Shown here one piece after another: positions 16,768 to 26,188 of a DNA stretch of 64,000 nt. How positions within the stretch are numbered: position 1 is the first letter of the stretch; each line of letters starts with the position of its first letter. The notes beneath the pieces were generated by a model that searched no databases, had not been told where the DNA came from, and worked only from the letters and a program-made list of their open reading frames with translations. The DNA is from Corynebacterium propinquum DSM 44285 (lineage in GTDB: Bacteria; Actinomycetota; Actinomycetes; Mycobacteriales; Mycobacteriaceae). The stretch is from assembly GCF_000375525.1 (NCBI RefSeq), contig NZ_AQXC01000005.1, positions 83,788 to 147,787 of the forward strand. The letters run 5' to 3'. A program made the translations under genes and the position numbers.

Positions 16768-19700
16768 TAGTAGGAAACCTCCTGTGAACGGCGACGGACG
16801 CGAGTAACCTCATCGCGGTTGTTGCCAGTCGGGCCGATGTAGTTGAAGTGGTAGGTCAGCTGGCCGTAACCGCCAGCGATGTGTACCGGTTTGATAGAGA
16901 TGCGGGTCAGCGAGTTGTGCGTGCCGCCGCGGCGGCCGGTGTGCTCGTTGATCGGCGTGCCGACGGTGCGTTCCTGGGCGTGGTTACAGATCATCGTGCC
17001 CTCCGGGATGCGGTGGGAAACGATGGCACGCGCAGAAACCACACCGTTGCGGTTATAAACCTCGACCCAGTCGTTATCGGTAACCCCGATCTTCTCGGCG
17101 TCCTTGTTGGACATCCACACGACCTGTCCACCACGCGAGATGGACAAAACGTGCAGGTTATCGAAGTACTGCGAGTGGATCGACCACTTGTTGTGCGTCG
17201 TCAAGTAACGCAGCGTGACTTCGGCTTCGCCACGGTCGTTGGTCAGTTCCGTGCCCGGCGCGAATTCGCCGTGCATGTGCACGTGGTCCAGCGGTGGGCG
17301 GAAAATCGGCAGGGTTTCGCCGTAGTCGATGTACCAGTCGTGGTCGATGTAATACTGCATGCGGCCCGTGACGGTGTGCCATGGTTTGTCGAATTCCACG
17401 TTGATGGAAAACGCGGTGTAGCGACGCTTATTGCGCTTGTCGGCGGTCCATTCCGGCGAGGTGATGACCTCTTTCGGGCGTTCCTTAATGTCGTCCCAGG
17501 TGATGCGCACATCTTCGTCGGCCGCACCCAGTGGGGTGAGGTCCTTGCCGGTGCGCGAGGAGAGGAACTCGAAGCCCTGCTTCGCCAGCTCACCGTTGGA
17601 AACACCAGACAGGTGCAAAATCGCGTCGATGACCTTGGTGTCTTTGGACAGATCAACCAGCTCACCCATGGAAGTTTCCGAGGTACCGCAGATCAGCTCA
17701 AGCTCTTTGGCCTGCTTTTCGACGTTGAACTTGGTGCCGTGCACGCCAGTTCCGGCCTTTGCTGGCAGCGGGCCGAGGTGGGTCCACTTCTCGTAGATCT
17801 TGGTGTAATCACGCTCGACGACGTGCAGCTTCGGCATGGTCACGCCCGGGATCAGTCCCTGCTCTTCGACGTTCGGCACCACACCGTTTGGCATGCCCAG
17901 CTCGTCGGGGCTGTCGTGGTGGCTTGGCTGCGTGACGACGTCGCGCTGCTTGCCCAGCCAGGTGGTGGCCTTGTCAGACAGATCGGCGGCGAGATCGCGG
18001 AAGATCTCGAAGTCGGTGCGTGCCTCCCATGGTGGGTTGATCGCGGCGTTGAACGAGTGCAGGTACGGGTGCATATCCGTCGAGGACATGTCGTGCTTTT
18101 CGTACCAGGTCGCCGCCGGGAACACCAGGTCAGAGACCAGGGTGGTCGAGGTATTGCGGAAATCGGCGGTCATCATCAGATCGAGCTTGCCGACGGGCAC
18201 GTCATCGGTCCATTTGATGGTGCGCGGGCGATCTTCTTCTGCCAGTTCCGGCGCGTTGGCATCGGAATCGATGCCCAGCAGGTGGCGCAAGAAGAACTCG
18301 GTGCCTTTCGCGGAAGAGCCCAGCAGGTTGGTACGCCAGTTGATGAGGATGCGTGGCCAGTTCTCTTCTGCCGATGGGTTGTCGTAGGAGAACTCCAGGT
18401 CGCCTTTTTCTAGCTGCTGGACGACGTAATCGTTGACTTCCATGCCGGCTTCGTCGGCTTCGTCGGCCAAGAACAGCGAGTTGCGGTTGAACTGCGGGTA
18501 CGCCGGCATCCAGCCACGACGCATGGCTTCTGCCATGGTGTCGGAGACCATCTTGTCGCCGATGGCGTCGTTGTTAGCCAGTGGCGAGCCCAGGTGGGAT
18601 GCCCGCGAGTTGTCGTAGCGGTATTGCTCGGTGGCGAAGTAGTAGAAGCCAGTGGTGATCATGTGGCGCGGTGGGCGCTGCCAGTCGGCAGACATCGCCC
18701 ACTGGGTCCAGCCGTTCATCGGGCGCAGTTTTTCCTGGCCCACGTAGTGTGCCCAGCCGCCACCATTGACGCCCTGGGTGCCGCACATCGAGGTCAGTGC
18801 CAAGAAGGTGCGGTAGATGTTGTCGGCGTGGAAGTAGTGGTTCACACCCGCGCCCATGATGATCTGCGAGCGGCCCTGTGAATCGGCAGCATTCTGCGCG
18901 AATTCGCGGCCAATGCGGATCGCGGTTTCGGCTGCGACACCAGTCAGGCCTTCTTGCCAGGCTGGGGTGCCGACTTCGCTGGCGTCATGGAAGTCCTTCG
19001 GCCAGGAGCCAGGCAGGTTCAGTTCTTCACGGTTGACGCCGTAGTGCGCGAGCATAACGTCGTAGACGGTGGTGACGAGCTTGCCGTCAACCTCACGTAC
19101 CGGAACGCCGCGGTGTACGACACCAGCGCCGATTGGTTTGCCGGTTCCGACGTCTTCTGGGTTGGCATCCAAGTCAAAACGTGGGAACAGCACCTCTGCG
19201 GTGTCGAATTGGTCGGTCTCGGCGATGGACATGACCGGGTCGGCATGATCCAGCGCCAGGTTCCACTTCGACGATTCCATATCCCAGCGGTCAGCAACCG
19301 TGCCGCCTGGGTCGACGACGCGGCCGTCTTCTTCCATGACCAAGCCACGGTGGGTGGCGTTCGGTGATTCCTTCAGGGTGTCATCGCTAACCTGCGAGGC
19401 AGTCAAGAACTTGCCTGGGGTGTAGGTTCCGTCGTCACGCTTGTCCAGAGCCACCAAGAATGGCGAGTCGGTGTATTTCCGCATGTAGTTCAGGAAATAC
19501 GGCTCCTGGCGGTCCACGTGGAAGGTTTTCAGGATGACGTGGCCCATGGAGAATGCCAGCGCCGCGTCGGTTCCTGGTTGGATGCGGGCCCATTCGTCGG
19601 CGAACTTCGTGTTATCCGCGAAGTCCGGCGAGACCACAACGACCTTGGTGCCCTTGTAGCGGGCCTCGACCATGAAGTGGGCGTCCGGGGTACGGGTCAC

Positions 19701-20525
19701 CGGAATGTTCGAGCCCCACATCATCAGGTAGGACGAGTTGTACCAGTCACCAGATTCCGGGACGTCGGTTTGGTCGCCGAAAGTCTGCGGCGATGCTGGT
19801 GGCAGGTCGGCGTACCAGTCGTAGAAGGACAGGGCGACGCCGCCGATGGACTGCAAGAAGCGCATGCCGGCGCCGTAGGATACCTGCGACATCGCTGGAA
19901 TAACGGTGAAGCCGTTGATGCGGTCTGGGCCGTATTTCCGGATGGTGTAGACGTGTGCCGCCGACGCAATGTCGATCGCTTCTTCGTAGGAAATGCGGAT
20001 CAAGCCGCCCTTACCGCGCTGCGAGATATAAGCGCGGCGCTTTTCTGGGTCTTCCTGGATTGCACGCCATGCCAGCACGGAATCGCCGTGCTTTTTCTTT
20101 TCCTCGCGGAACATGTCGACGAGCACGCCGCGGGCGTAAGGGTAGCGCACACGCGTCGGCGAATAGGTGTACCAGGAGAACGACGCGCCACGTGGGCAGC
20201 CGCGAGGTTCGTATTCCGGCATGTCATTACCGGTGGTGGGGTAATCCACGGCCTGGGATTCCCAGGTGATTACGCCGTCTTTGACGTAGACCTTCCACGA
20301 GCAAGAACCAGTGCAGTTCACGCCGTGAGTGGAACGGACCATCTTGTCGAAGGCCCAGCGGTTGCGGTAGAAAACGTCGGCCTGGCGGCCACCCTTCAGA
20401 AACAGCTGCTGGCCGGAATCGGTGGCCTCACCCTTGCGCAGGTAGGCACCTAGTTTGAACAGCGGGTTGGTTTTGGGACCGTTAGAGTTGCTGGATGCTG
20501 AGGAGTCAGTTGTAGAAGTAGTCAT
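16767..20525 (-). CDS. narG: Respiratory nitrate reductase alpha subunit (molybdenum catalytic)
   Basis: 1252 aa. It reduces nitrate to nitrite at a bis-MGD molybdenum centre. The N-terminal HGVNCTGSCSWKVYVKDG supplies the His/Cys ligands of the FS0 cluster, and WESQAVDYP and YEPRGCPRGASFSWYTYSP follow as in other NarG proteins. The C-terminal molybdopterin-dinucleotide-binding domain ends in GNNRDEVTRVRRRSQEV. No twin-Arg signal sequence is seen, so the enzyme faces the cytoplasm. Length is normal for the family. With narH, narJ and narI it permits anaerobic nitrate respiration. Confidence 0.97.
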   Translation of the reverse strand: MTTSTTDSSASSNSNGPKTNPLFKLGAYLRKGEATDSGQQLFLKGGRQADVFYRNRWAFDKMVRSTHGVNCTGSCSWKVYVKDGVITWESQAVDYPTTGNDMPEYEPRGCPRGASFSWYTYSPTRVRYPYARGVLVDMFREEKKKHGDSVLAWRAIQEDPEKRRAYISQRGKGGLIRISYEEAIDIASAAHVYTIRKYGPDRINGFTVIPAMSQVSYGAGMRFLQSIGGVALSFYDWYADLPPASPQTFGDQTDVPESGDWYNSSYLMMWGSNIPVTRTPDAHFMVEARYKGTKVVVVSPDFADNTKFADEWARIQPGTDAALAFSMGHVILKTFHVDRQEPYFLNYMRKYTDSPFLVALDKRDDGTYTPGKFLTASQVSDDTLKESPNATHRGLVMEEDGRVVDPGGTVADRWDMESSKWNLALDHADPVMSIAETDQFDTAEVLFPRFDLDANPEDVGTGKPIGAGVVHRGVPVREVDGKLVTTVYDVMLAHYGVNREELNLPGSWPKDFHDASEVGTPAWQEGLTGVAAETAIRIGREFAQNAADSQGRSQIIMGAGVNHYFHADNIYRTFLALTSMCGTQGVNGGGWAHYVGQEKLRPMNGWTQWAMSADWQRPPRHMITTGFYYFATEQYRYDNSRASHLGSPLANNDAIGDKMVSDTMAEAMRRGWMPAYPQFNRNSLFLADEADEAGMEVNDYVVQQLEKGDLEFSYDNPSAEENWPRILINWRTNLLGSSAKGTEFFLRHLLGIDSDANAPELAEEDRPRTIKWTDDVPVGKLDLMMTADFRNTSTTLVSDLVFPAATWYEKHDMSSTDMHPYLHSFNAAINPPWEARTDFEIFRDLAADLSDKATTWLGKQRDVVTQPSHHDSPDELGMPNGVVPNVEEQGLIPGVTMPKLHVVERDYTKIYEKWTHLGPLPAKAGTGVHGTKFNVEKQAKELELICGTSETSMGELVDLSKDTKVIDAILHLSGVSNGELAKQGFEFLSSRTGKDLTPLGAADEDVRITWDDIKERPKEVITSPEWTADKRNKRRYTAFSINVEFDKPWHTVTGRMQYYIDHDWYIDYGETLPIFRPPLDHVHMHGEFAPGTELTNDRGEAEVTLRYLTTHNKWSIHSQYFDNLHVLSISRGGQVVWMSNKDAEKIGVTDNDWVEVYNRNGVVSARAIVSHRIPEGTMICNHAQERTVGTPINEHTGRRGGTHNSLTRISIKPVHIAGGYGQLTYHFNYIGPTGNNRDEVTRVRRRSQEVSY

Positions 20526-20543
20526 GGGGAAATTCGCTCCTAT

Positions 20544-21869
20544 TTATCCTGGGTACGGTGCATTCGGGCGGGCGTAGAAGATCCACACCAGCACCGTGGT
20601 GATCGCGAAGTAGACGACGCAGCCGATGAAGAAGACGGTTGGCGCCAACATGGAAAGCAGGACACCGACGATGAACGGGCCGAACGCTGCGGTAGCGCCC
20701 GTCCAACCAATCACGCCGCCGGCTTGGCGCTTCGGCAGAATCATCGGCATTTGTTTGAAGGTGCCGGCGTTAGCCAGACCCGTGAAGAAGAAGACGACGA
20801 GCATCGAACCGAGGAACCACCACATTTGGTCTGGGTGGGATGGCGTCAGGAAGAACGTGGCGACGATGGTGAAAATAGTCATGCCGACACAGCCGATGAA
20901 CGTCCAGATGGCTCCGCCGAACTTGTCGCACAGCGGACCCCACAGTGCGCGAACCAGCGCACCAATGAGTGGGCCCAGGAAGGCGTAGGTGGCACCGTTG
21001 GGCAGGTTTTCGAATTGCCCAGCGAATTGCGAGCCAGCGCCGAAGGTTTGGTTGATCAGCAGAGGCAGCTGGGCTGCGAAGCCAGCGAATCCACCGAAGG
21101 TCATCATATAGACGGCGGTGAGAATCCAGGTGTTCTTGTTACCGAAGATGTCGATCTGTTGGCGGAAGTTTGCCTCGATCGGGACGTCTTTCAGCAGCGT
21201 GAAGGCCAGGATGGCGCCGACGATTGCCCATGGGACCAGGAAGATCGCTGGGTTGTGCACGAAGATGTGGCCGTCGTCAGTACGCTGCGGTGCCACGAAC
21301 CCAACGCCGAGCAAGGTGAATCCCATCAGCCATGGGGCAACCAGCTGGATGAATGAGATACCGAAGTTACCAATGCCGGCCTGCAGACCAAGCGCGGTGC
21401 CGGACAGGCGCTTCGGGAAGAAGTAGCCGGTGGATGGCATGAATCCGGAGAACACGCCACCGCCAACACCGGACATGAATGCCAACGTCAGCAACCACCA
21501 GTAGGAGGTGGAGGTGTCTTGGACGGCAAAGAACCATCCCAGCATCGGGATGATGAACAGGAGGGATGAAACCCAGACCAGCTTGCGGGTACCCATGATG
21601 GGTGGCATGAACATGAAGAACAGGCGGAACAAACCACAAGCCAAGCCTGGAATGGAGGTCAGCCAATAAAGCTGAGCGGTGGTCAGGTCGAATCCGATTG
21701 CATTCAGCTGTGGTGCAATTGCGGAGACCAGGTACCACGTGGCGAAGCCAATGATGAGAACGAAAGTGGAAATCCACAGTGTCCGCCAGGCGATTTTGGA
21801 GTCCCAGTGATCAGATTTTTCTGGATCCCATCCCTGGATGACTTTGCCTGAGGTATCGAGAGTAGTCAT
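20544..21869 (-). CDS. narK: Nitrate/nitrite MFS transporter
   Basis: 441 aa from ATG 21869, chosen over a longer frame from 21929 because GAGGAT precedes it at good spacing. It has twelve hydrophobic helices. GNFGISFIQLVAPWLMG and the Gly-rich FGGFAGFAAQLPLLI are the nitrate-signature helices of the NNP family. It takes up nitrate and/or exports nitrite for the reductase. It is the first gene of the leftward narKGHJI operon, 18 bases before narG. Confidence 0.95.
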   Translation of the reverse strand: MTTLDTSGKVIQGWDPEKSDHWDSKIAWRTLWISTFVLIIGFATWYLVSAIAPQLNAIGFDLTTAQLYWLTSIPGLACGLFRLFFMFMPPIMGTRKLVWVSSLLFIIPMLGWFFAVQDTSTSYWWLLTLAFMSGVGGGVFSGFMPSTGYFFPKRLSGTALGLQAGIGNFGISFIQLVAPWLMGFTLLGVGFVAPQRTDDGHIFVHNPAIFLVPWAIVGAILAFTLLKDVPIEANFRQQIDIFGNKNTWILTAVYMMTFGGFAGFAAQLPLLINQTFGAGSQFAGQFENLPNGATYAFLGPLIGALVRALWGPLCDKFGGAIWTFIGCVGMTIFTIVATFFLTPSHPDQMWWFLGSMLVVFFFTGLANAGTFKQMPMILPKRQAGGVIGWTGATAAFGPFIVGVLLSMLAPTVFFIGCVVYFAITTVLVWIFYARPNAPYPG

Positions 21870-22098
21870 TGTATCCTCATTAGTCGTAGGGCTTATGTCC
21901 CCCAATTTAGTGGCAAATGAATCAATCAAGGAAACCCAAAACGGCTAAATTTTTATTAAATTACGACACACAAATCTTGCATAATTCGCATAGCGAACAA
22001 TCCTGCAGGTAGGGTACTTAAGGTAGCCCTAAGCTGGGGAAACAATACTCCCCTATGACTTTTATCACCGCCCATTTTCAAGAAATTGGAGGCGAAAT
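21870..22098. promoter_or_regulatory. narK / mog divergent promoter region
   Basis: No gene is visible. The stretch 21945-21990 is very AT-rich and probably holds the narK promoter. CTTAAGGTAGCCCTAAG at 22017-22033 is an imperfect palindrome with some likeness to a DtxR-type box. GGAGGCGA at 22089-22096 is the ribosome binding site of the rightward mog gene. In corynebacteria narK promoters are known to be under oxygen/nitrate control, but I cannot assign sites by eye. Confidence 0.4.
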
Positions 22099-22578
22099 AT
22101 GGGTACAAAACTAGCTGCCATCATCGTCAGTTCCGACCGGATTTTAACAAAAGGTAACACAAATAAATCCGGTGAGATTGCGCAAGATTTTATTAAAAAT
22201 TACGGATTGCAATTGCACGTTTCCACAGTTATCGCAGAAGGTTACACCCCCGTCGATGGCGCCGTACAATCAGCCCTTGCCGACGGCTGCGAAATCATTA
22301 TCGTCATCGGCGGAACCGGCATTGGATCCACCAACTTCACACCAGAAGTAACGGAAAAATACCTCAGCGCCCGGTTGCACGGCCTGGAAACGCAAGTACT
22401 GCTGCGCGGTTTGCAATCCTCGCCCAAAGCTGGTCTATCTCGCGGGATCATTGGTATGACCGAGCACGGCGGCGGAAGCCTAATCATCAACTGCGCGTCG
22501 TCGTCAGGCGCGGTCACCGACACGCTGTCCGTGGTATTTCCACTCCTGCCGGATATTTTTCGGGACTGCACAAACTAA
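22099..22578 (+). CDS. mog: Molybdopterin biosynthesis MogA/MoaB-type protein
   Basis: 159 aa. MoCF-domain protein: VSSDRILTKGNTNKSGE at the N-terminus, the IIIVIGGTGIGSTNFTPE loop (about 70-87) that binds molybdopterin, and GMTEHGGGSLIINCASSSGAVTD near the C-terminus. Proteins of this fold adenylylate molybdopterin before molybdenum insertion. It is divergent from narK, a sensible neighbour because NarG needs the cofactor. The canonical GGTGxxxRD loop is here GGTGIGSTN, which leaves the exact catalytic role a little open. Confidence 0.88.
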   Translation: MGTKLAAIIVSSDRILTKGNTNKSGEIAQDFIKNYGLQLHVSTVIAEGYTPVDGAVQSALADGCEIIIVIGGTGIGSTNFTPEVTEKYLSARLHGLETQVLLRGLQSSPKAGLSRGIIGMTEHGGGSLIINCASSSGAVTDTLSVVFPLLPDIFRDCTN

Positions 22579-22705
22579 TAGGGTCGTAGCCGGAGACTAC
22601 TTCACTAGTTTTGTAAAACCATTGTTTTGCGATCCTGCTCACACTATCATTATGTGAACGACACCACACGGCAGTGTGTTGGCCCCAGAGCAGAAAGGCA
22701 TTCCC

Positions 22706-24631
22706 ATGACGGTTACTAACGTGCAAACCCGCGCAACCATGACCGGCACGGCTAATTCGGCTACTGCGGATTCGGCCGTGAAGACCGCACCGCACGCAAC
22801 AGACTTACGCGCTACTGCGCTCAACTGGCTGACCAACCTAGAACAAGCCACCAATGCCACCACCGCCGCCGATGCAGGGCGCGCCGTCGCCACGCTTTTT
22901 GAAACAGACGGATTCTGGCGCGATCTCACAACTTTTACCTGGAACCTACATACCGCCGAAGGCACCGAGGCCATCGCAGACATGATTGCCTCCACCCACC
23001 CGGCATCTGCCTTGCACAATATTGAAATCACAGATATCGAAGATGAAGGCCCGGATGAAGTCACCGATAACGTCACTCGCGTGCACTTCACATTCGACAG
23101 TGCCGCCATGCACGGCAAAGGTATCGCGCGTCTACGCAACGGCTTGGCATGGACGATGCTCACATCCGCCCGCGAGCTCAAAGATTTCCCCGAACCCACA
23201 CGTCGACGCCGGGTCCTAGGCGCCCAGCACGGGCCCAAGCTAGATCCAGAAAATTGGGCCGACAAACGCGAAAAGCGGCGCGCAGAACTCGGCTATTCCA
23301 CCCAACCATACGTGCTCATCATCGGCGGCGGCCAAGGTGGTATCGCGCTGGCAGCCCGGCTGAAACGGCAAGGTGTGCCGACGTTGGTCGTCGACAAGGC
23401 ACAACGCCCAGGTGATCAATGGCGCGGGCGTTATCATTCGCTCTCGCTGCACGATCCCGTGTGGTATGACCACCTACCCTACCTGCCTTTCCCGGAGGAC
23501 TGGCCGGTGTTCACCCCGAAAGACAAGATGGGTGATTGGCTGGAACATTACGTCGGCATCATGGATCTGGACTATTGGACAAATGCCGAAACCACCAGCG
23601 CCGCGTACGACGAGGAAACCGGAACCTGGTCAGTGCACGTGAAACGCAGCAACCCAGACAGCGGCGAAACAGAAGACGTCGTCCTGCACCCCACCCAGTT
23701 GGTTTTGGCAACAGGCATGTCGGGTGTGCCGAATAAGCCGCATCTGAAGGGCCAGGAGAATTTTGTCGGCGAGATACGCCATTCCAGTGAGCACCCGGGC
23801 GGGGCGGGAGATGCCGGGAAGAACGTGATCATCCTGGGTGCGAATAATTCCGCGCACGATATTGCTGCCGATCTGCACCACAATGGCGGACACCCGGTGA
23901 TGATCCAGCGTTCGTCGACTCATATCGTGCAGTCCGATTCTTTGATGCGCGAGGTCTTCGGACCGTTGTATTCCGAAGACGCCATTGATGCCGGGCTGGA
24001 TACCGATTCGGCCGACCTGCTGTTTGCGTCCTGGCCATACAAAGTTTTGCCGGATGTGCAGCGCCCGGTCTTTGACAAAATCAAACGAGACGACGCCGAG
24101 TTTTATGAGCGGCTGCGCGAAAAGGGGTTCCTGCTCGATTTCGGCGACGACGGCTCCGGGTTATTCCTGAAATACCTGCGCCGCGGGTCGGGCTATTACA
24201 TCAACGTGGGTGCCTCGGAGCTGGTGGCTGATGGTTCGATTCCCGTGCATTCGGGAACTACCATCGCGGAGGTCGGTACGGATTCGGTTACGCTTGACGA
24301 CGGCACCGTGCTGCCAGCAGACGTCATCGTGTTGGCCACCGGCTATGGCTCGATGAACGGTTGGGCGAAAATGCTGATTTCCAAGGAAGTCGCGGACAAA
24401 GTTGGTAAATGTTGGGGCCTGGGTTCGGACACGACAAAGGATCCGGGGCCATGGGAAGGCGAGCTGCGCAATATGTGGAAGCCGACCCAGCAGGATAACC
24501 TCTGGTTCCATGGTGGCAATCTGCACCAGTCACGGCATTATTCGCGCTACCTCGCACTGCAACTGAAGGCACGTTACGAGGGCATGGATACGCCAGTTTA
24601 TCGACTAGCCCCAGTGCACCACACTGGTTAA
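22706..24631 (+). CDS. Flavin-containing monooxygenase-like FAD/NAD(P)H enzyme
   Basis: 641 aa from ATG 22706 behind AGAAAGG. Residues ~30-165 look like an NTF2/SnoaL-type alpha-beta barrel domain (LFETDGFWRDLTTFTWNLHTAEG). The rest is a two-dinucleotide flavoprotein: IIGGGQGG (~205-211) for FAD, VVDKAQRPGDQWRGRYHSLSLHDP, then VILGANNSAHDIAADL for NAD(P)H and VIVLATGYGS near the C-terminus. The FxGxxxHxxx(D/N) fingerprint is represented by FVGEIRHSSEHP. Such enzymes oxygenate N, S or ketone groups; the substrate is not evident. It is rightward and monocistronic, with no pathway genes near it. Confidence 0.85.
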   Translation: MTVTNVQTRATMTGTANSATADSAVKTAPHATDLRATALNWLTNLEQATNATTAADAGRAVATLFETDGFWRDLTTFTWNLHTAEGTEAIADMIASTHPASALHNIEITDIEDEGPDEVTDNVTRVHFTFDSAAMHGKGIARLRNGLAWTMLTSARELKDFPEPTRRRRVLGAQHGPKLDPENWADKREKRRAELGYSTQPYVLIIGGGQGGIALAARLKRQGVPTLVVDKAQRPGDQWRGRYHSLSLHDPVWYDHLPYLPFPEDWPVFTPKDKMGDWLEHYVGIMDLDYWTNAETTSAAYDEETGTWSVHVKRSNPDSGETEDVVLHPTQLVLATGMSGVPNKPHLKGQENFVGEIRHSSEHPGGAGDAGKNVIILGANNSAHDIAADLHHNGGHPVMIQRSSTHIVQSDSLMREVFGPLYSEDAIDAGLDTDSADLLFASWPYKVLPDVQRPVFDKIKRDDAEFYERLREKGFLLDFGDDGSGLFLKYLRRGSGYYINVGASELVADGSIPVHSGTTIAEVGTDSVTLDDGTVLPADVIVLATGYGSMNGWAKMLISKEVADKVGKCWGLGSDTTKDPGPWEGELRNMWKPTQQDNLWFHGGNLHQSRHYSRYLALQLKARYEGMDTPVYRLAPVHHTG

Positions 24632-24723
24632 CGCCCTCCTGAACTAGCTTTTAGCTAGCGGTGCTTTGCGTGTGACAAGGCGTTGTTTCACGTGAAACAT
24701 CACCGTCACATATCACCGACACA
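24632..24723. promoter_or_regulatory. parS site 1 (24684-24699)
   Basis: TGTTTCACGTGAAACA at 24684-24699 is an exact match to the bacterial parS consensus bound by ParB (Spo0J). It lies between two convergent genes, next to a small CTAGCT-TTT-AGCTAG hairpin (24644-24658). Confidence 0.93.
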
Positions 24724-25947
24724 TTAGGCTGCATCTAATCCAAGGATCGCGATCGCCTTGTCTGTTAATTCAAAAGACAAGGGTTTCTTGGACACTTCCC
24801 GGATGCAACCCTGAGTAACAAGTTCATCTGCAACTGGGCGCACAGTATTCCAATGTTTCGCCATGTATTGCGTAATTTCGTGCAAAGACACCGGTTCATG
24901 GGGACCAAAGAGGAAGGCCTGTCCGAGAATCGACAAAATCGCTTTCTGATAATCCGAGAGTTCAGCATCTTCGAGCCGATCTTCCAAGTTAAGAAATTGC
25001 ACGCGCTTCTCGTCGAGGGACTCTTCGAGCTCTACCTGAGCGTCACCAATGAGGTCGGCGATCGCCTTAACGAAGAAGGTCACTTCCCCACGGTTCAGTG
25101 AATGCTCGGCCTGGTGGAAAGCGGAATAGTATTTCGCTCGTTGTACAGAGAATTGGTGCGACAACGACATTGCAGTCGGCGCCGGCAGTACATCCAATAA
25201 CCGGAACGCCAACAAGAACCGCCCCAACCTGCCGTTGCCGTCATAAAACGGATGGGTGTATTCGAACATAAAATGCCCCACTAAAGCGTGGACCAGAGAA
25301 TTTTCAGCGCTTAGTTGGGTGCGCAAAAAAGTATCCATCCTATGCTCGATATCTTCTTCCGTACCTGGCGCCCGATGAAGTGTTGTCGTTCCATCGAAAA
25401 TCGTCACTTCGTGCCGACGAAAATGCTTCCCGTCTGGTGCGTCGTCGGCAGCAATTTCATGAGCAAGCAGATCATCATAAAGCCCCCGCAATTGCTGCAC
25501 AGTTGCCGGGAATTCCATGCGGTCGGAATCTGGCACGAGCAATGATCGGTACAGCCCAGCCATTTCCCGAAACCGTTTGTGGGCGGTAGTAGAGGGCCGC
25601 TCCAAAGCAGACGCGATTTCTTTCCGCGTAGAAAAAATCCCTTCGATGGCATTCGTCGCCCGAATTTCAGAGATTAAGATTCCCAGCAAATAGTGCTGCC
25701 GCCCAATGCCCGGAAGTGCTGCCCATTTATCAGAGATTCGCAGTTCAGTATGCCAGATTTTTTCCAATTGCGCGGCAAGCTCGACGGTCATCACCAGAAA
25801 TAGCGGATACCCCGCGACATCGAACTCCCATTGTAGAGTCGCTGGTGAGTCGAGTCTGCGCGCGTATTCTTTCTCCAGCGCCGAATGACCGTGCCGACTC
25901 GCGTGAAAGACCGTCTTTAATGGCTTATAACCAGATGTGTTTGCCAT
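24724..25947 (-). CDS. Fic-domain protein (probable AMPylator)
   Basis: 407 aa. The Fic motif HPFYDGNGRLGR begins at His232 with all catalytic positions present (H, F, D, G-N-G-R). Upstream, TNAIEGIFSTRKEI (98-111) resembles the inhibitory-helix region seen in class II Fic proteins, so activity may be self-restrained. The C-terminal ~120 residues look like a winged helix, giving the Fic + DNA-binding layout common in stand-alone Fic proteins. GAAGAAGG lies shortly before the ATG. It would transfer AMP to a hydroxyl of a target protein. No antitoxin gene is adjacent, but direct and inverted repeats lie upstream (25967-26076) and could be autoregulatory. Confidence 0.9.
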   Translation of the reverse strand: MANTSGYKPLKTVFHASRHGHSALEKEYARRLDSPATLQWEFDVAGYPLFLVMTVELAAQLEKIWHTELRISDKWAALPGIGRQHYLLGILISEIRATNAIEGIFSTRKEIASALERPSTTAHKRFREMAGLYRSLLVPDSDRMEFPATVQQLRGLYDDLLAHEIAADDAPDGKHFRRHEVTIFDGTTTLHRAPGTEEDIEHRMDTFLRTQLSAENSLVHALVGHFMFEYTHPFYDGNGRLGRFLLAFRLLDVLPAPTAMSLSHQFSVQRAKYYSAFHQAEHSLNRGEVTFFVKAIADLIGDAQVELEESLDEKRVQFLNLEDRLEDAELSDYQKAILSILGQAFLFGPHEPVSLHEITQYMAKHWNTVRPVADELVTQGCIREVSKKPLSFELTDKAIAILGLDAA

Positions 25948-25966
25948 GAGTCGAGCCTTCTTCGGG

Positions 25967-26004
25967 TCGGTGTTGCTGTTTCAGATCGGTGTCGCTGTTT
26001 TAGA
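25967..26004. repeat. Two 19-bp tandem direct repeats upstream of fic gene
   Basis: Unit 1 (25967-25985) is TCGGTGTTGCTGTTTCAGA and unit 2 (25986-26004) TCGGTGTCGCTGTTTTAGA, differing at two positions; a third partial unit (TCAGCGTTG) follows. They start 20 bases before the fic start codon in transcript order, suiting a binding-site array. Confidence 0.75.
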
Positions 26005-26034
26005 TCAGCGTTGTAAGTCTGCAGACAATAATAA

Positions 26035-26076
26035 CGCGCTATTTTACAAAAATCGCGGTTTTTGTAAAATAGCGCG
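26035..26076. promoter_or_regulatory. 42-bp inverted repeat with 18-bp perfect arms
   Basis: CGCGCTATTTTACAAAAA (26035-26052) and TTTTTGTAAAATAGCGCG (26059-26076) are perfect complements around a 6-base centre TCGCGG. It lies between the end of the surface-protein operon and fic, both leftward. It could end the operon transcript, but no T-run follows on the minus strand, so an operator or processing hairpin is also possible. Nothing else is seen in 25948-26188. Confidence 0.8.
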
Positions 26077-26188
26077 CCGCAGTGTGGGTCTAATTTACAC
26101 CTCTGATGTAGATCCCTGGTTTAGGCCGGAGTGTTTGCGCTCCCACCGGTTACTTCCGAGTCCAGCAAGCTAATCGCCTCCCAACAAC

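Noticed and set aside
22017..22033. A DtxR box in the narK-mog region
   Set aside because: The palindrome is imperfect and the match to the iron-box consensus is about half; nitrate genes are not expected DtxR targets. Noted only as a weak dyad.
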